From: an uncultured Phascolarctobacterium sp.
GTDB taxonomy: Bacteria; Bacillota; Negativicutes; Acidaminococcales; Acidaminococcaceae
Direction: 5' to 3'
DNA: 36,075 bases
Assembly (NCBI RefSeq): GCF_937920985.1
Contig: NZ_CALDXR010000051.1
Location: 1 to 36,075 of the forward strand
Under the pieces are notes generated by a model. It had not been told where the DNA came from and did no database searches. It was given only the letters and a program-made list of their open reading frames with translations. Positions 22,053 to 30,362 of the stretch are shown piece after piece. A program made the position numbers and the translations under genes. Position 1 is the stretch's first letter, and each line of letters begins with the position of its first letter.

Positions 22053-22086
22053 AAAAACACCACCTGCAAACGCAAGTGGTGTTTTA
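22053..22086 (-). terminator. Bidirectional terminator between MerR and acyltransferase genes
   Basis: AAAACACCAC.TGC (22053-22066) pairs with GCA.GTGGTGTTTT (22072-22085) with one mismatch; A- and T-rich ends serve both convergent genes. Confidence 0.8.
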
Positions 22087-22115
22087 CAATATATGGGGAA
22101 TAAGAAGAAAACTTT

Positions 22116-23192
22116 TTACAGACGGCTTACATGGCCGATGAAATAATGGCCCCAGGAAACGCGCGCCAATGCTTCCATGGTCAGCAGGCTGAGGCTGAGC
22201 ATAATGATGAAGAGCAGCGGATAAAAGCAGAGCTGCTGCGGTGACATATGCAGCAGTGTAAGCAGCTCGCTGCCGACATACATATAAATGATGTGAATCA
22301 AGAATAAACCGAAGGAATAGTTACCCAAATACATCATAAAGCGCTTGCTGAGGCTGTCCTGTGATTCCAGGGTGCAGGCATAACGGAAGAGCATAGCGAT
22401 GATGATGCTGTACAAAAACAGGTTGAGCGGGAAGCAGACAAATTCCAACAGCGGCAGGATATGCAGGTAGTATTTAGCAAACCAGCAGCCGCCGATTAAA
22501 ATCAGATTCAGGATGAAGCCTGTCATCAAAAGAACGTGATGGGTGTCAATCCAACGCAGCATTTTTTTATGGTAGATATAAGCCAGCATACCGAAGGAGA
22601 AGTAGGCGATATAACGCAGAAAGGTGGTAATTTCCAGCGTAAGGATGACTGCCTGATTGCTGCAGCTGATATTGTTGCAGATTTTCCAGAACAGCTGCAG
22701 CAGGACTACCTGAATAATGAAGCGGTGTAGCCTGTGATGCAGACGGCAACGGTTAAAATAACGCAGCAGCAGCGGATAGATGGCATAAAAGCCAAACAGC
22801 GCACGGAAAAAGGCCATGTGAACGGCGCTGCTGCCGGTGACGATAAGATAAGCGGCCTGCTTGAGCGTGAAGCTGGCGTTGCTGAAAAACCAGGCACCAC
22901 CCAGATACAGCAGCGAAAACAGCAGGTACGGCGAAAGCACCGACAGGAACATTCTGCGGAAGAAGGACCACTTATAATAATCGGCATGGCGATTGTGGCT
23001 GATGAACATATATCCCGAAACAAACATTACCAGGGGTACGGCAAAGAGGGAGATAATATCTAACAGCATCTCGGAAATAGTGACCCACGATTCCGCGTGG
23101 GCGTGGCTGAAGTACCAGGTGGTGTGCATCAGCATGACACCCAGAACCACGAAGCCACGTAATAATAGTGGAAAACTCATAGCTTTATACAT
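22116..23192 (-). CDS. Membrane acyltransferase family 3 protein (OafA/WecH-like)
   Basis: A 358-residue polytopic protein with about ten hydrophobic segments. The N-terminus FPLLLRGFVVLGVMLMHTTWYF carries the conserved arginine and histidine of the Acyltransferase_3 family (R near 12, H near 22), followed by VPLVMFVSGYMF and SFFRRMFLSVLSPYLLFSLLY. These enzymes O- or N-acylate cell-surface sugars such as LPS or exopolysaccharides, which fits a cell with an outer membrane. No surface-polysaccharide gene is adjacent. Start 23192 has a weak GAAAGAAG ribosome site. Its promoter is 23215-23242. Confidence 0.88.
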   Translation of the reverse strand: MYKAMSFPLLLRGFVVLGVMLMHTTWYFSHAHAESWVTISEMLLDIISLFAVPLVMFVSGYMFISHNRHADYYKWSFFRRMFLSVLSPYLLFSLLYLGGAWFFSNASFTLKQAAYLIVTGSSAVHMAFFRALFGFYAIYPLLLRYFNRCRLHHRLHRFIIQVVLLQLFWKICNNISCSNQAVILTLEITTFLRYIAYFSFGMLAYIYHKKMLRWIDTHHVLLMTGFILNLILIGGCWFAKYYLHILPLLEFVCFPLNLFLYSIIIAMLFRYACTLESQDSLSKRFMMYLGNYSFGLFLIHIIYMYVGSELLTLLHMSPQQLCFYPLLFIIMLSLSLLTMEALARVSWGHYFIGHVSRL

Positions 23193-23214
23193 CTTCTTTC
23201 TCTCTAGTAGAGTT

Positions 23215-23242
23215 ATTGTACTACTTTTAATTTTATAGTCAA
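23215..23242 (-). promoter_or_regulatory. Promoter of the acyltransferase gene
   Basis: Minus-strand TTGACT (23242-23237), a 16-bp spacer and TACAAT (23220-23215). Confidence 0.65.
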
Positions 23243-23254
23243 ATAGCGATTAAG

Positions 23255-23275
23255 CATTTAGTTTATAACTAAATG
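23255..23275. promoter_or_regulatory. Perfect 9-bp-arm palindrome between divergent genes
   Basis: CATTTAGTT (23255-23263), TAT, AACTAAATG (23267-23275). It sits just upstream of the acyltransferase -35 and about 80 bp before the promoter of the TPR-like gene; it resembles a dimeric regulator site rather than a terminator. Confidence 0.55.
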
Positions 23276-23352
23276 GAATATAAAAAGTTGATAAGTTGTT
23301 ACAGATAACTTACAAGCATTAATATTATAACTTCTGCGCAGATGTTTGGCGC

Positions 23353-23381
23353 TTGACAAAGACAGCGGCAACGCAGATAAT
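23353..23381 (+). promoter_or_regulatory. Promoter of the TPR-like gene
   Basis: TTGACA (23353-23358), a 17-bp spacer and GATAAT (23376-23381), 38 bases before the start codon. Confidence 0.8.
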
Positions 23382-23419
23382 TTGAATAGAATATATAACA
23401 GATTGAGGAGGATACTGAA

Positions 23420-24244
23420 ATGGAAAAACAGGAATGGCAAGGATATGTACAGAAGGTAGCAAGCTGTGATTACCCTATACCGTTAAATCTGATAAACGAT
23501 TATGATGATTGGAAATGCCGCAGCAACGTAGGACGTATGCTGATGATTTTAAAGGATATTGAGGGAGCTATGGCGGTACTGGCAACCGTGAAGGATGTGC
23601 AGCCGGATATGGAGGATGCACCAGAGTTCGGCCTCAGCGAGGCGGAGCACAAGGTGCTGTGCCTGCGTGATATTGCCGAAATCGTCTGGCGTCTGACCGG
23701 TACCGGTGATGCACCGATTATTTATTTGAATGAAGCCTACAGATTGTGTCGTGAGTATAAGAAGGTTTTCCGCAGTGCTGACCGTGGCGCTATCTGGGCG
23801 CGCAGACTGGAGCTGCAGCGTTCCTGCGGCGCTGAGGCTGAGGCCCTGGCGGAGGCGAGAGCAATGCTGGAGGCGGAAAAGGCTGTAGAGGGCGTAAATC
23901 CTTATCGCTTCCACGCATTGAAGTTTATTGCGGAAAGCATGGCGGAGCAGGGCGATTATGCTAAGGCTGCTTTGCTTTTGGCAGACGCCTACAAATCCTT
24001 CCCGGTGAACGAGGCGGCAAAGGCTGCCCTTGCTGAGGCCGAGGCTGCTGCAGATGCTAAGGAAAGATATGCTATGTATCATCATTGCACCACGATTCAG
24101 TACCAGCCGTGGGAGAAGGATAATGTGCCGACGCTGGAGGATGTACGCCGCCTGCAGGAGCGCAACTTTGCACGTCGCGAGGCAGCGAAGGCTGCCGGCG
24201 AGGAGCCGGATGAAAAGGGTTCTTTTCAAAGTTTAATTAAGTAA
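23420..24244 (+). CDS. Hypothetical TPR-like protein
   Basis: A 274-residue soluble protein that I do not recognise by name. The middle and C-terminal parts (about 85-215) are helical, alanine- and leucine-rich and spaced like tetratricopeptide repeats (for example FHALKFIAESMAEQGDYAKAALLLADAYKSFP). The last 60 residues are charged (QERNFARREAAKAAGEEPDEKG). No signal peptide is present. It probably acts as a protein-binding scaffold in the cytoplasm; a partner is not suggested by context. ATG 23420 follows GAGGAGG, and a well-formed promoter is present. It appears monocistronic. Confidence 0.7.
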   Translation: MEKQEWQGYVQKVASCDYPIPLNLINDYDDWKCRSNVGRMLMILKDIEGAMAVLATVKDVQPDMEDAPEFGLSEAEHKVLCLRDIAEIVWRLTGTGDAPIIYLNEAYRLCREYKKVFRSADRGAIWARRLELQRSCGAEAEALAEARAMLEAEKAVEGVNPYRFHALKFIAESMAEQGDYAKAALLLADAYKSFPVNEAAKAALAEAEAAADAKERYAMYHHCTTIQYQPWEKDNVPTLEDVRRLQERNFARREAAKAAGEEPDEKGSFQSLIK

Positions 24245-24338
24245 TTAAACCGAGCGATTAAAAGATTTTGTACGCACTTTTCACGAATCTGTTACAATTA
24301 GTAGCAGGTAATAAAAATGTGAGAAGGGATGTACTTAT

Positions 24339-25583
24339 ATGAATAAAAACTTTTTGGCTTTAGGCTTAGCTGCAGTACTGCTGGCACCCCAGGTAGCAGG
24401 CGCTGAAGGCTTTGCTATTAACGAATGGTCTGCTGAAGGCGTTGCTATGGGCGGTGCGCGCATGTTTGCTGAGGACGATGCTGCAAACGTGGCTTACAAC
24501 CCTGCTTCTATCACCAAAGTAAAGGGTGAGGCAATGAAGAGCAGCTACACCTATCTGAGCCCGCATGGCAGCTACAAGCTGCATGATGGTGCCGGCAAAG
24601 AAATTGAAGCCGGTAAAAATGTGGTTCATGCCGGTTGGGCTGTTGGCAGCTATTATGTAAAACAGATTAATGATAAAGAATGGTTCGGTATCGGCGCTTT
24701 CCCGCGCTTTGCGATGGTATCCGAGTTTGAACGTGCCAGCAAGGCATCTACTAACGCATTTTTCTCTAAACTGAACGGCGTCAGCGTTACTCCGACCTAT
24801 GCGCACAAATTTGACAAAAAATGGAGCGCAGCAGTTGGCGCAGAAATCAACTATGTTGGCCTGGAGCTGCAGAAGAATTCTTATCATCCGGTTGCTCAAA
24901 TGAATGTTGGTGCAACGCAGACAGAAGGCGAAAGCTATGCTTTAGGCTGGAATGCTGCTGCCAACTATGCCTTTGATGATAAAAATGAAATCGGTGTAGT
25001 TTATCGTAGCCGTATTACTCACTCCTTAGAAGCAGACTTTAAAATGTATCCTGTAACTGGTGGCAAAATTACTGCTGACGCTTATGGCGTAGTAACTTTG
25101 CCTGACAGCTGGGATATCGGTTATAACCATAAATTTGACAAGAAAACTCGCTTGGAATTAAAAGCAACACGTACAAACTGGAGTACCTATGATGCTCTAA
25201 ATATCTCTTTGTCTAATCCCAGTATTCCCGGTGTGCTGCCTTCTGATGTTAATTCTGCTAAAAACTGGTCTGACGGCTGGCGTTATGCTATCGGCTTAGA
25301 GCACAACTTCAGCGATAAGTATGCAGCTATGGCAGGCTTTGCTTTCGATGAAGCCTCTATTCCTTATAATGGCGGTGATTTCCTGGTACCGACCGGTATT
25401 CGCCGTACCTATTCCATCGGTGCCCGTTATAACGATAAAAAGCAGACTGTTGCTGTTGCTTTAGGCTGGATGGATGTCGGCAATCTGGATTTCGCCGGTC
25501 ATGCTACCGATGCTTATAAGAGCGCTCATGCTTACGACAGCTTTACTAAGATTGCTTCTATTTCCTACCAACGTAAATTCTAA
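24339..25583 (+). CDS. OmpP1/FadL family outer-membrane channel
   Basis: A 414-residue precursor with a signal peptide (about 1-22, cut near AGA/EG). The mature start EGFAINEWSAEGVAMGGARMFAEDDAANVAYNPASITKVKG is the classic FadL N-terminal hatch pattern, including the NPA motif. The rest is alternating beta strands ending in SYQRKF, with the terminal phenylalanine used for barrel insertion. FadL-type proteins let hydrophobic compounds such as long-chain fatty acids cross the outer membrane by diffusion. This is direct evidence of a diderm cell. ATG 24339 follows GAGAAGGGATG. A terminator follows, so the gene is alone. Confidence 0.92.
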   Translation: MNKNFLALGLAAVLLAPQVAGAEGFAINEWSAEGVAMGGARMFAEDDAANVAYNPASITKVKGEAMKSSYTYLSPHGSYKLHDGAGKEIEAGKNVVHAGWAVGSYYVKQINDKEWFGIGAFPRFAMVSEFERASKASTNAFFSKLNGVSVTPTYAHKFDKKWSAAVGAEINYVGLELQKNSYHPVAQMNVGATQTEGESYALGWNAAANYAFDDKNEIGVVYRSRITHSLEADFKMYPVTGGKITADAYGVVTLPDSWDIGYNHKFDKKTRLELKATRTNWSTYDALNISLSNPSIPGVLPSDVNSAKNWSDGWRYAIGLEHNFSDKYAAMAGFAFDEASIPYNGGDFLVPTGIRRTYSIGARYNDKKQTVAVALGWMDVGNLDFAGHATDAYKSAHAYDSFTKIASISYQRKF

Positions 25584-25604
25584 TTTTATATTTTAGCTTT
25601 ACCG

Positions 25605-25638
25605 GAGCTGCTGCACGAAAAAGTGCGGCAGCTCTTTT
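25605..25638 (+). terminator. Terminator after the FadL-like gene
   Basis: GAGCTGC-TGCAC (25605-25616) pairs with GTGC-GGCAGCTC (25623-25634), followed by TTTT. Confidence 0.85.
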
Positions 25639-25702
25639 AATATGTCTTCTGTTTGTGCTACAATAGGCTTAACAAGGTTATTGGCGAAAGGAGAAATGCA
25701 AA

Positions 25703-26308
25703 ATGAAATGTGATTGCGCTAATTGTCCTACACATGCCTGCTACACCAAGGGTGTGAACTGTACAGGCGTGCCCTTGGAGGCTGTCAAGGAAGCCTATAC
25801 CGAGGAAGAATTGAAGCTCATGCAGGCTGCTGCCTATGTTGAAGGCACGTTCTACAGCAATATCTGCCGTCTGCAGGAAACTGCGGAGTTTGCCAAAGCT
25901 ATGGGCTACAAAAAGCTGGGCATGTCTTTCTGCATCGGTCTGAATGCGGAAGCACGCTATATTGCCAAATATTTTAAGCAGCAGGGCTTTGAGTTTTACA
26001 GCGTATGCTGCAAAAACTGCAGCTTCCCCAAAAAAGAGCTGGGACTGAAGCAGGTTAAACCGGAGCTGGAGCACGAAGCAATGTGCAATCCAAAATTCCA
26101 GGCTAAGTTTTTGGCGGAAAAGGGCGTTGAGCTGTATATTTCCTGCGGCCTGTGCGTTGGCCATGATGCTATTTTCAATATGAACGCCGAAGGTCCGGTA
26201 ACGAATCTAGTAGTTAAGGACCGTCTGCTGGCCCACAATCCTTTGGGCGCTATTTATTCCCGTTACTGGAAGCGTAAGCTGGGAATTATGGACGACGGAG
26301 AGGTATAA
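25703..26308 (+). CDS. DUF1847 family cysteine-rich protein
   Basis: A 201-residue cytoplasmic protein rich in paired cysteines: CDCANCPTHAC at residues 3-13, then C21, an SNIC cysteine near 53, SFCIG, CCKNC near 107-111, MCNP and YISCGLCVGHDA near 149-158. This arrangement matches the DUF1847 family of predicted metal-binding proteins of anaerobes; the function is unknown. The many cysteines suggest zinc or iron-sulfur binding. ATG 25703 follows AAAGGAG. It lies between a terminator and a long hairpin, so it seems to be a single-gene unit. Confidence 0.85.
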   Translation: MKCDCANCPTHACYTKGVNCTGVPLEAVKEAYTEEELKLMQAAAYVEGTFYSNICRLQETAEFAKAMGYKKLGMSFCIGLNAEARYIAKYFKQQGFEFYSVCCKNCSFPKKELGLKQVKPELEHEAMCNPKFQAKFLAEKGVELYISCGLCVGHDAIFNMNAEGPVTNLVVKDRLLAHNPLGAIYSRYWKRKLGIMDDGEV

Positions 26309-26323
26309 AATACACTGAATTAT

Positions 26324-26376
26324 GCAGGGAGTAATCTCGGAGAATAATTAAAATTTTCTCTTGGATTACTCTATGC
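26324..26376 (+). terminator. Long hairpin after the DUF1847 gene (possible 3' end or processed structure)
   Basis: GAGTAATC (26329-26336) pairs with GATTACTC (26364-26371). An inner GGAGAA/TTTTCTC arm and outer GCA/TGC bases extend the pairing. No T-run follows, so classic termination is doubtful. Confidence 0.45.
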
Positions 26377-26483
26377 TAACTCCTTTGTAATTTTCTCGTT
26401 AATTGGTGAAAAAATCCTGCCTTCCCCGTTGCTTTTTTGTTGCAATTTGATACAATATAATTTACGGAAGGAAGGTACACTAA

Positions 26484-27272
26484 ATGATATTTGATACACA
26501 TATGCACTGTGATTATTCCTGCGACAGCGAAATGAAATTTGCTGATGCCATTGACGCAGCTGCTGAGCAGGGGATTGGTATAACGGTTACAGAGCATTGG
26601 GATTATGATTATCCGACTAATCCGGAAGCATTTACCTTTGATATAGATGAATATTTTGCGCGCCTGCAGCCGCTGAGCAGCGACAAGGTGCTGATAGGCA
26701 TTGAAATCGGCATGCAGACGCATACTGCTGCTGAGGATAAAAAGGTGGCACAGGCTCATCCGTTTGATTATGTGCTGGCCTCTATCCATTGCATCGGCGG
26801 ACGTGATTTATACGAGCAGACCTGCTACAAGGGACGCACACGTCAGCAGATTGTAGAAGAATTTTTGCATGATGCGATTACCTGCCTGGAACAGGAGCGC
26901 GATTTTGATGCGTTTGCGCATATTGACTATATTTGCCGTTATTGGCCGTATAAGGGAGCGGAGCGTGAGCTTCGCCTGCAGGATGCACCGGAATTATTTG
27001 ATAAGCTGTTTTTGCTTTTGATTGAGCAGAACAAGCCTATCGAAATCAACACCCGCCGCCTGGATGATGCTGCGGCGGCAGCAGGCTTGCTGCCGCTGTA
27101 TAAGCGTTACCGTGAGCTTGGCGGCAAATACTGCACTCTTGGCAGTGACGCCCATTATAAGGAGCATGTAGGGCGCAGATTGCAAGAGGCGCTGGCTTTG
27201 GCAGCGCAGGCAGAGCTGACACCTGTTTATTTTAAAGCGAGAAAGATGCAGATTATGGAGGGGTTAAAATGA
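26484..27272 (+). CDS. PHP-domain phosphoesterase, HisJ-like
   Basis: A 262-residue metal-dependent hydrolase. PHP motifs are DTHMHCDYSCDS (metal histidines near residues 5-7), TEHWDY near 37, GIEIG near 72-76, SIHCIGGRDLY near 97, AHIDYICRYWP near 138, and GSDAHYKEHVG near 218. The layout is that of HisJ-type histidinol-phosphate phosphatases, which release phosphate in histidine synthesis, but many paralogues have other substrates and no his gene is nearby. ATG 26484 follows GGAAGG. Its stop overlaps the next start in ATGA, implying translational coupling with the FAH-family enzyme. Confidence 0.85.
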   Translation: MIFDTHMHCDYSCDSEMKFADAIDAAAEQGIGITVTEHWDYDYPTNPEAFTFDIDEYFARLQPLSSDKVLIGIEIGMQTHTAAEDKKVAQAHPFDYVLASIHCIGGRDLYEQTCYKGRTRQQIVEEFLHDAITCLEQERDFDAFAHIDYICRYWPYKGAERELRLQDAPELFDKLFLLLIEQNKPIEINTRRLDDAAAAAGLLPLYKRYRELGGKYCTLGSDAHYKEHVGRRLQEALALAAQAELTPVYFKARKMQIMEGLK

Positions 27273-28033
27273 AATGCGTGCGTTTTGAGGATTTGCGGAC
27301 AGGCAACAAGCGTATAGGCTTTATTGACGGCAATGTTATCCGTTGCGTATATGGTTCTCTGGAAACATATTGGCAGATAACGGATGAAACCTTCGCTATG
27401 CGTGATGTACGCTTGCTGGCACCCTGCGTACCCAAACAGATTATCTGCGTCAGCTTTAATTACCAGAAGCATGCGGCAGAATTCGGCGTAGAAATTCCGC
27501 GCGAGCCGAGTATTTTTTCCAAGGCTGCGCATACCGTTGTTGGTACAGGTGCGGATATCATCTGGCCGAAGCAGGTGCAGGAGCTGGCCTTTGGCGCAGA
27601 GCTGGGCATTGTTGTAAAAAAGAGGATGAAGAATGTTAAGGCAGAGGATGTGCCTAAATATATTTTGGGTTATACCTGTGCTAATGATGTTACGGCCCGC
27701 GACCTGCAGCGCAAGGAGCGCCAGTGGCTGCGCTGTAAATCCTTTGATACCTTCTGTCCCTTGGGACCATGGCTGGAGACGGAGCTGGATCCCAGCGATT
27801 TATCCATCCGCTCTTATGTCAACGGTGTGCTTAAACAGGATGCGCGCACGAGCAATATGATTTATAATCCTTACGAAATCTTGAGCTACATTTCCCAAAG
27901 CTTTACGTTGGATGCCGGTGATCTGATTTTGACAGGTACTCCGGTAGGTGCAGGGCTCTTGAATGAGGGTGATGAAATCACCGTCGAAATCGAGGGCATT
28001 GGCAAAATTACCAACAGAGTAGTTATGGAATAA
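27269..28033 (+). CDS. Fumarylacetoacetate hydrolase family protein
   Basis: A 254-residue enzyme of the FAH family. The conserved core is present: CVSFNYQKHAAEFG, then PSIFSKAAHTVVG, an acidic metal site in FGAELGIVV, YTCANDVTARDLQRKERQWLRCKSFDTFCPLGPW, and LILTGTPVGAG. Members hydrolyse or decarboxylate acylpyruvates, or act on 2-oxo-diacids, with Mg; the exact substrate is unknown. The start ATG overlaps the previous stop by four bases, linking it to the PHP gene. A good terminator follows. An acylpyruvase or oxaloacetate-tautomerase role is possible but unsupported. Confidence 0.9.
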   Translation: MKCVRFEDLRTGNKRIGFIDGNVIRCVYGSLETYWQITDETFAMRDVRLLAPCVPKQIICVSFNYQKHAAEFGVEIPREPSIFSKAAHTVVGTGADIIWPKQVQELAFGAELGIVVKKRMKNVKAEDVPKYILGYTCANDVTARDLQRKERQWLRCKSFDTFCPLGPWLETELDPSDLSIRSYVNGVLKQDARTSNMIYNPYEILSYISQSFTLDAGDLILTGTPVGAGLLNEGDEITVEIEGIGKITNRVVME

Positions 28034-28039
28034 GATTTT

Positions 28040-28076
28040 ACAAGACGTGTGTTGCAGCACGTCTTGTATTTTTTTC
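28040..28076 (+). terminator. Terminator of the PHP-FAH operon
   Basis: ACAAGACGTG (28040-28049) pairs with CACGTCTTGT (28058-28067), followed by a run of Ts. Confidence 0.9.
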
Positions 28077-28092
28077 CTGATTGTGTTATATT

Positions 28093-28121
28093 TTGACTGA
28101 TAAGTCAGTGATATATATTGT
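28093..28121 (+). promoter_or_regulatory. Promoter and palindromic operator of the MATE gene
   Basis: TTGACT (28093-28098), a 17-bp spacer and TATTGT (28116-28121). Two nested dyads cover the -35: TGACT-GATA-AGTCA (28094-28107) and ACTGA-TAAG-TCAGT (28096-28109). They resemble a repressor site. Confidence 0.6.
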
Positions 28122-28138
28122 AATACCGGACTGATACT

Positions 28139-28158
28139 GCTGCTTGTGAGAAAGCAGC
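28139..28158 (+). promoter_or_regulatory. Leader hairpin directly before the MATE ribosome site
   Basis: GCTGCTT (28139-28145) pairs perfectly with AAGCAGC (28152-28158), two bases before AAGGAGG (28161-28167). It may influence translation or mRNA stability. Confidence 0.5.
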
Positions 28159-28177
28159 TAAAGGAGGTTCTTTTTTT

Positions 28178-29524
28178 ATGCTTCAGAATATGACGGAAGG
28201 CGCACCTTTAAAGCTGATTATTCCCTTTATGGTGCCGCTTCTGATAGGCAATATTTTTCAGCAGCTGTATAATATTGCCGATATTATTATTGTCGGACGG
28301 ACGATTGGTGTGAATGCTTTGGCTGCCGTGGGAGCGGTATCGCCGTTGTTCATGCTTACGATGGTGCTAACGATTGGTCTCAGCAACGGCTTTACCGTTG
28401 TTACCGGTCAGCGCTACGGTGCGCAGGATATGCAGGGAATGCGCCGCAGCATTGCTACCTGCGTTGTATTGAGCTTGTTTTTCGTTTTGCTCATTATGGG
28501 GATTATGCATTTGGTGATAGACCCGATGCTGGTGATGATGAATATTCCGCCGGAGCTTATGAAGGATGCTTATGCCTATGTAATGATTATTGTTGACGGC
28601 TTGCTGGCGATGATGGCATATAATCTTTTGTCGGGTATTATGCGTTCCCTGGGTGACAGCAAAACTCCGCTGTACTTTCTCATTATTTCTTCGATAGTAA
28701 ATATTATTCTGGCGCTGGTTTTCATCATCAGCTTTGGCTGGGGCGTACCGGGAAGTGCGTTTGCGCTGGTTATTGCCCAGGCCTTTTCGGCGGTGCTGTG
28801 CGTAATTTATATTTATAAACGCTTTCCGCAGCTGCATATTCATCGCAGCGATTTTAATTTAGACTGGCCGGAGCTGTGGGCGCATTTGCGTATGGGCTTG
28901 CCTATGGCAGTGCAGTTTTCTGTTTTGGGCCTTGGTATTATTATTCTGCAGTCTGTCTGCAATAAGTTCGGCAGTGACCAGATTGCCGGCTTTACTACGG
29001 CGATGCGCGTAGAGCAGCTGGCGCTGCAGCCGATGATTTCCTTCGGTATTGCTATGGCTGTGTTTACGGCGCAGAATTTCGGCGCTCGCCGCTTTGACCG
29101 CATCCGCGATGCGGTGCGCCGCTGCTCGCTGCTGACGCTGGCTTTCAGCCTGTTTGCTGCAGTAGTTGTATTTGCTTTCGGCGAAGAGGTTATCGGTATC
29201 TTCCTTGATAATCCGTCACCGACGGTTATGCAGGCAGCACATCTTTATATCTTGTATACTGTGCCTGTTTACTTCTTCCTCAGTCAGATTTTTATTTACC
29301 GTAACGCCTGTCAGGGCATGGGCGTAAGTATGATACCGATGCTTTCTGGCGTGGTAGAGCTTATTATGCGTTCTATCGCAGCGATATATCTCAGCGTGCC
29401 CTTTGGCTATGAGGGTATCTGCATGGCAGAACCGATTGCCTGGATCAGCTGTGCAGTATTCGTTTTTGCAGCCTACCATTATTTTGTGCGTCTGTTGGAA
29501 AAGCAATATACACCTGCTGACTGA
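28178..29524 (+). CDS. MATE family efflux transporter
   Basis: A 448-residue protein with twelve hydrophobic segments in two similar halves. Typical features are APLKLIIPFMVPLLIGNIFQQLYNIADIIIVGRTIGVNALAAVGAVSPLF at the start and NLLSGIMRSLGDSKTPLYFLIISSIVNIILALVFI in the first half; the second half starts near GLPMAVQFSVLGLGIIILQS. MATE pumps export cationic drugs or metabolites using Na or H gradients. The ATG at 28178 follows AAGGAGG. The gene is alone, between terminator 28040-28076 and a non-coding gap, and its promoter carries a palindromic site that suggests a repressor encoded elsewhere. Confidence 0.93.
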   Translation: MLQNMTEGAPLKLIIPFMVPLLIGNIFQQLYNIADIIIVGRTIGVNALAAVGAVSPLFMLTMVLTIGLSNGFTVVTGQRYGAQDMQGMRRSIATCVVLSLFFVLLIMGIMHLVIDPMLVMMNIPPELMKDAYAYVMIIVDGLLAMMAYNLLSGIMRSLGDSKTPLYFLIISSIVNIILALVFIISFGWGVPGSAFALVIAQAFSAVLCVIYIYKRFPQLHIHRSDFNLDWPELWAHLRMGLPMAVQFSVLGLGIIILQSVCNKFGSDQIAGFTTAMRVEQLALQPMISFGIAMAVFTAQNFGARRFDRIRDAVRRCSLLTLAFSLFAAVVVFAFGEEVIGIFLDNPSPTVMQAAHLYILYTVPVYFFLSQIFIYRNACQGMGVSMIPMLSGVVELIMRSIAAIYLSVPFGYEGICMAEPIAWISCAVFVFAAYHYFVRLLEKQYTPAD

Positions 29525-29668
29525 AAATAGTGAGCAGAAAAATATTCCGCTGAACTGTATAGTAATTACGTGCTTGAAATAGTTTTACTATGAGAATTTA
29601 TCTCGACAAAAATTCCTGCGCAGGTTACAATTAAAGTACAGAGAATACATTTAGGGATGGTGAATGCT

Positions 29669-30232
29669 ATGAAAAAAATCTTGCTGTTACTGTCAATGCT
29701 GATGTTTATTTTTACAGCTACCGTATCGGCGGCGAGTGCTGTTTTTTTGAAAAACCAATGGTATGAACCCAGCGAAGGAACAGCAGAGTACGTCAGAGTA
29801 TTTACAACGGATAATCCCGATTATTATCGCTATATCAATGACAGATTTGCTTTTGCGATTAATCTTCCGGCAAACTTCAATCAGGCCTTCGAGAGCACTA
29901 ATGGCGACGGCTGCATTTTTAAAGATGAATACGGCTCCAGCTTTACCGTCAGCGGCGGGAATAATATGGGTATGACGCTGGCGGATGAATATAATATGGA
30001 TATCCAAAATCATCCGTCTGCTGCCTATAAGGCTAAGGGTGATGACTGGTACGTTATTTCCTATCTGGAAAATGACAGGATTTACTACAAAAAGTGCTTT
30101 ATCAACAGTGATTATTGGAATACCTGGTATTTTGATTATCCGTCCTGGCTGGCAGACAGCTATAATAATAAATGCGCTGCTATCGAGCCTACTTTTACAC
30201 CCGGTTGGCAATCCGGCCGAGCTGTTTACTGA
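29669..30232 (+). CDS. Secreted hypothetical protein
   Basis: A 187-residue precursor with a clear signal peptide (MKKILLLLSMLMFIFTATVSAASA, cut near residue 20-22). The mature part is rich in tyrosine, tryptophan, asparagine and aspartate, with no cysteine pair apart from a few single cysteines. I do not recognise the family; segments such as YINDRFAFAINLPANF resemble periplasmic proteins of Negativicutes that carry a conserved F-x-I-x-L/Y-P motif. The frame begins at ATG 29657, but ATG 29669 puts the positive charges at the very start of the signal and has a GGTGA site. A terminator follows. Confidence 0.7.
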   Translation: MKKILLLLSMLMFIFTATVSAASAVFLKNQWYEPSEGTAEYVRVFTTDNPDYYRYINDRFAFAINLPANFNQAFESTNGDGCIFKDEYGSSFTVSGGNNMGMTLADEYNMDIQNHPSAAYKAKGDDWYVISYLENDRIYYKKCFINSDYWNTWYFDYPSWLADSYNNKCAAIEPTFTPGWQSGRAVY

Positions 30233-30239
30233 TAAGCTG

Positions 30240-30268
30240 AACGCGTAACGAAAGTTACGCGTTTTTTC
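30240..30268 (+). terminator. Terminator after the secreted protein gene
   Basis: AACGCGTAAC (30240-30249), GAAA tetraloop, GTTACGCGTT (30254-30263), then Ts. Confidence 0.92.
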
Positions 30269-30362
30269 TTTATTTATCACGCCTTGTGTGATAAAATTAA
30301 TATATTATGGGTTAGTATGTACTGCACCTGCTGACCACCGTTAAATGATAGGAGGCGGAGCT

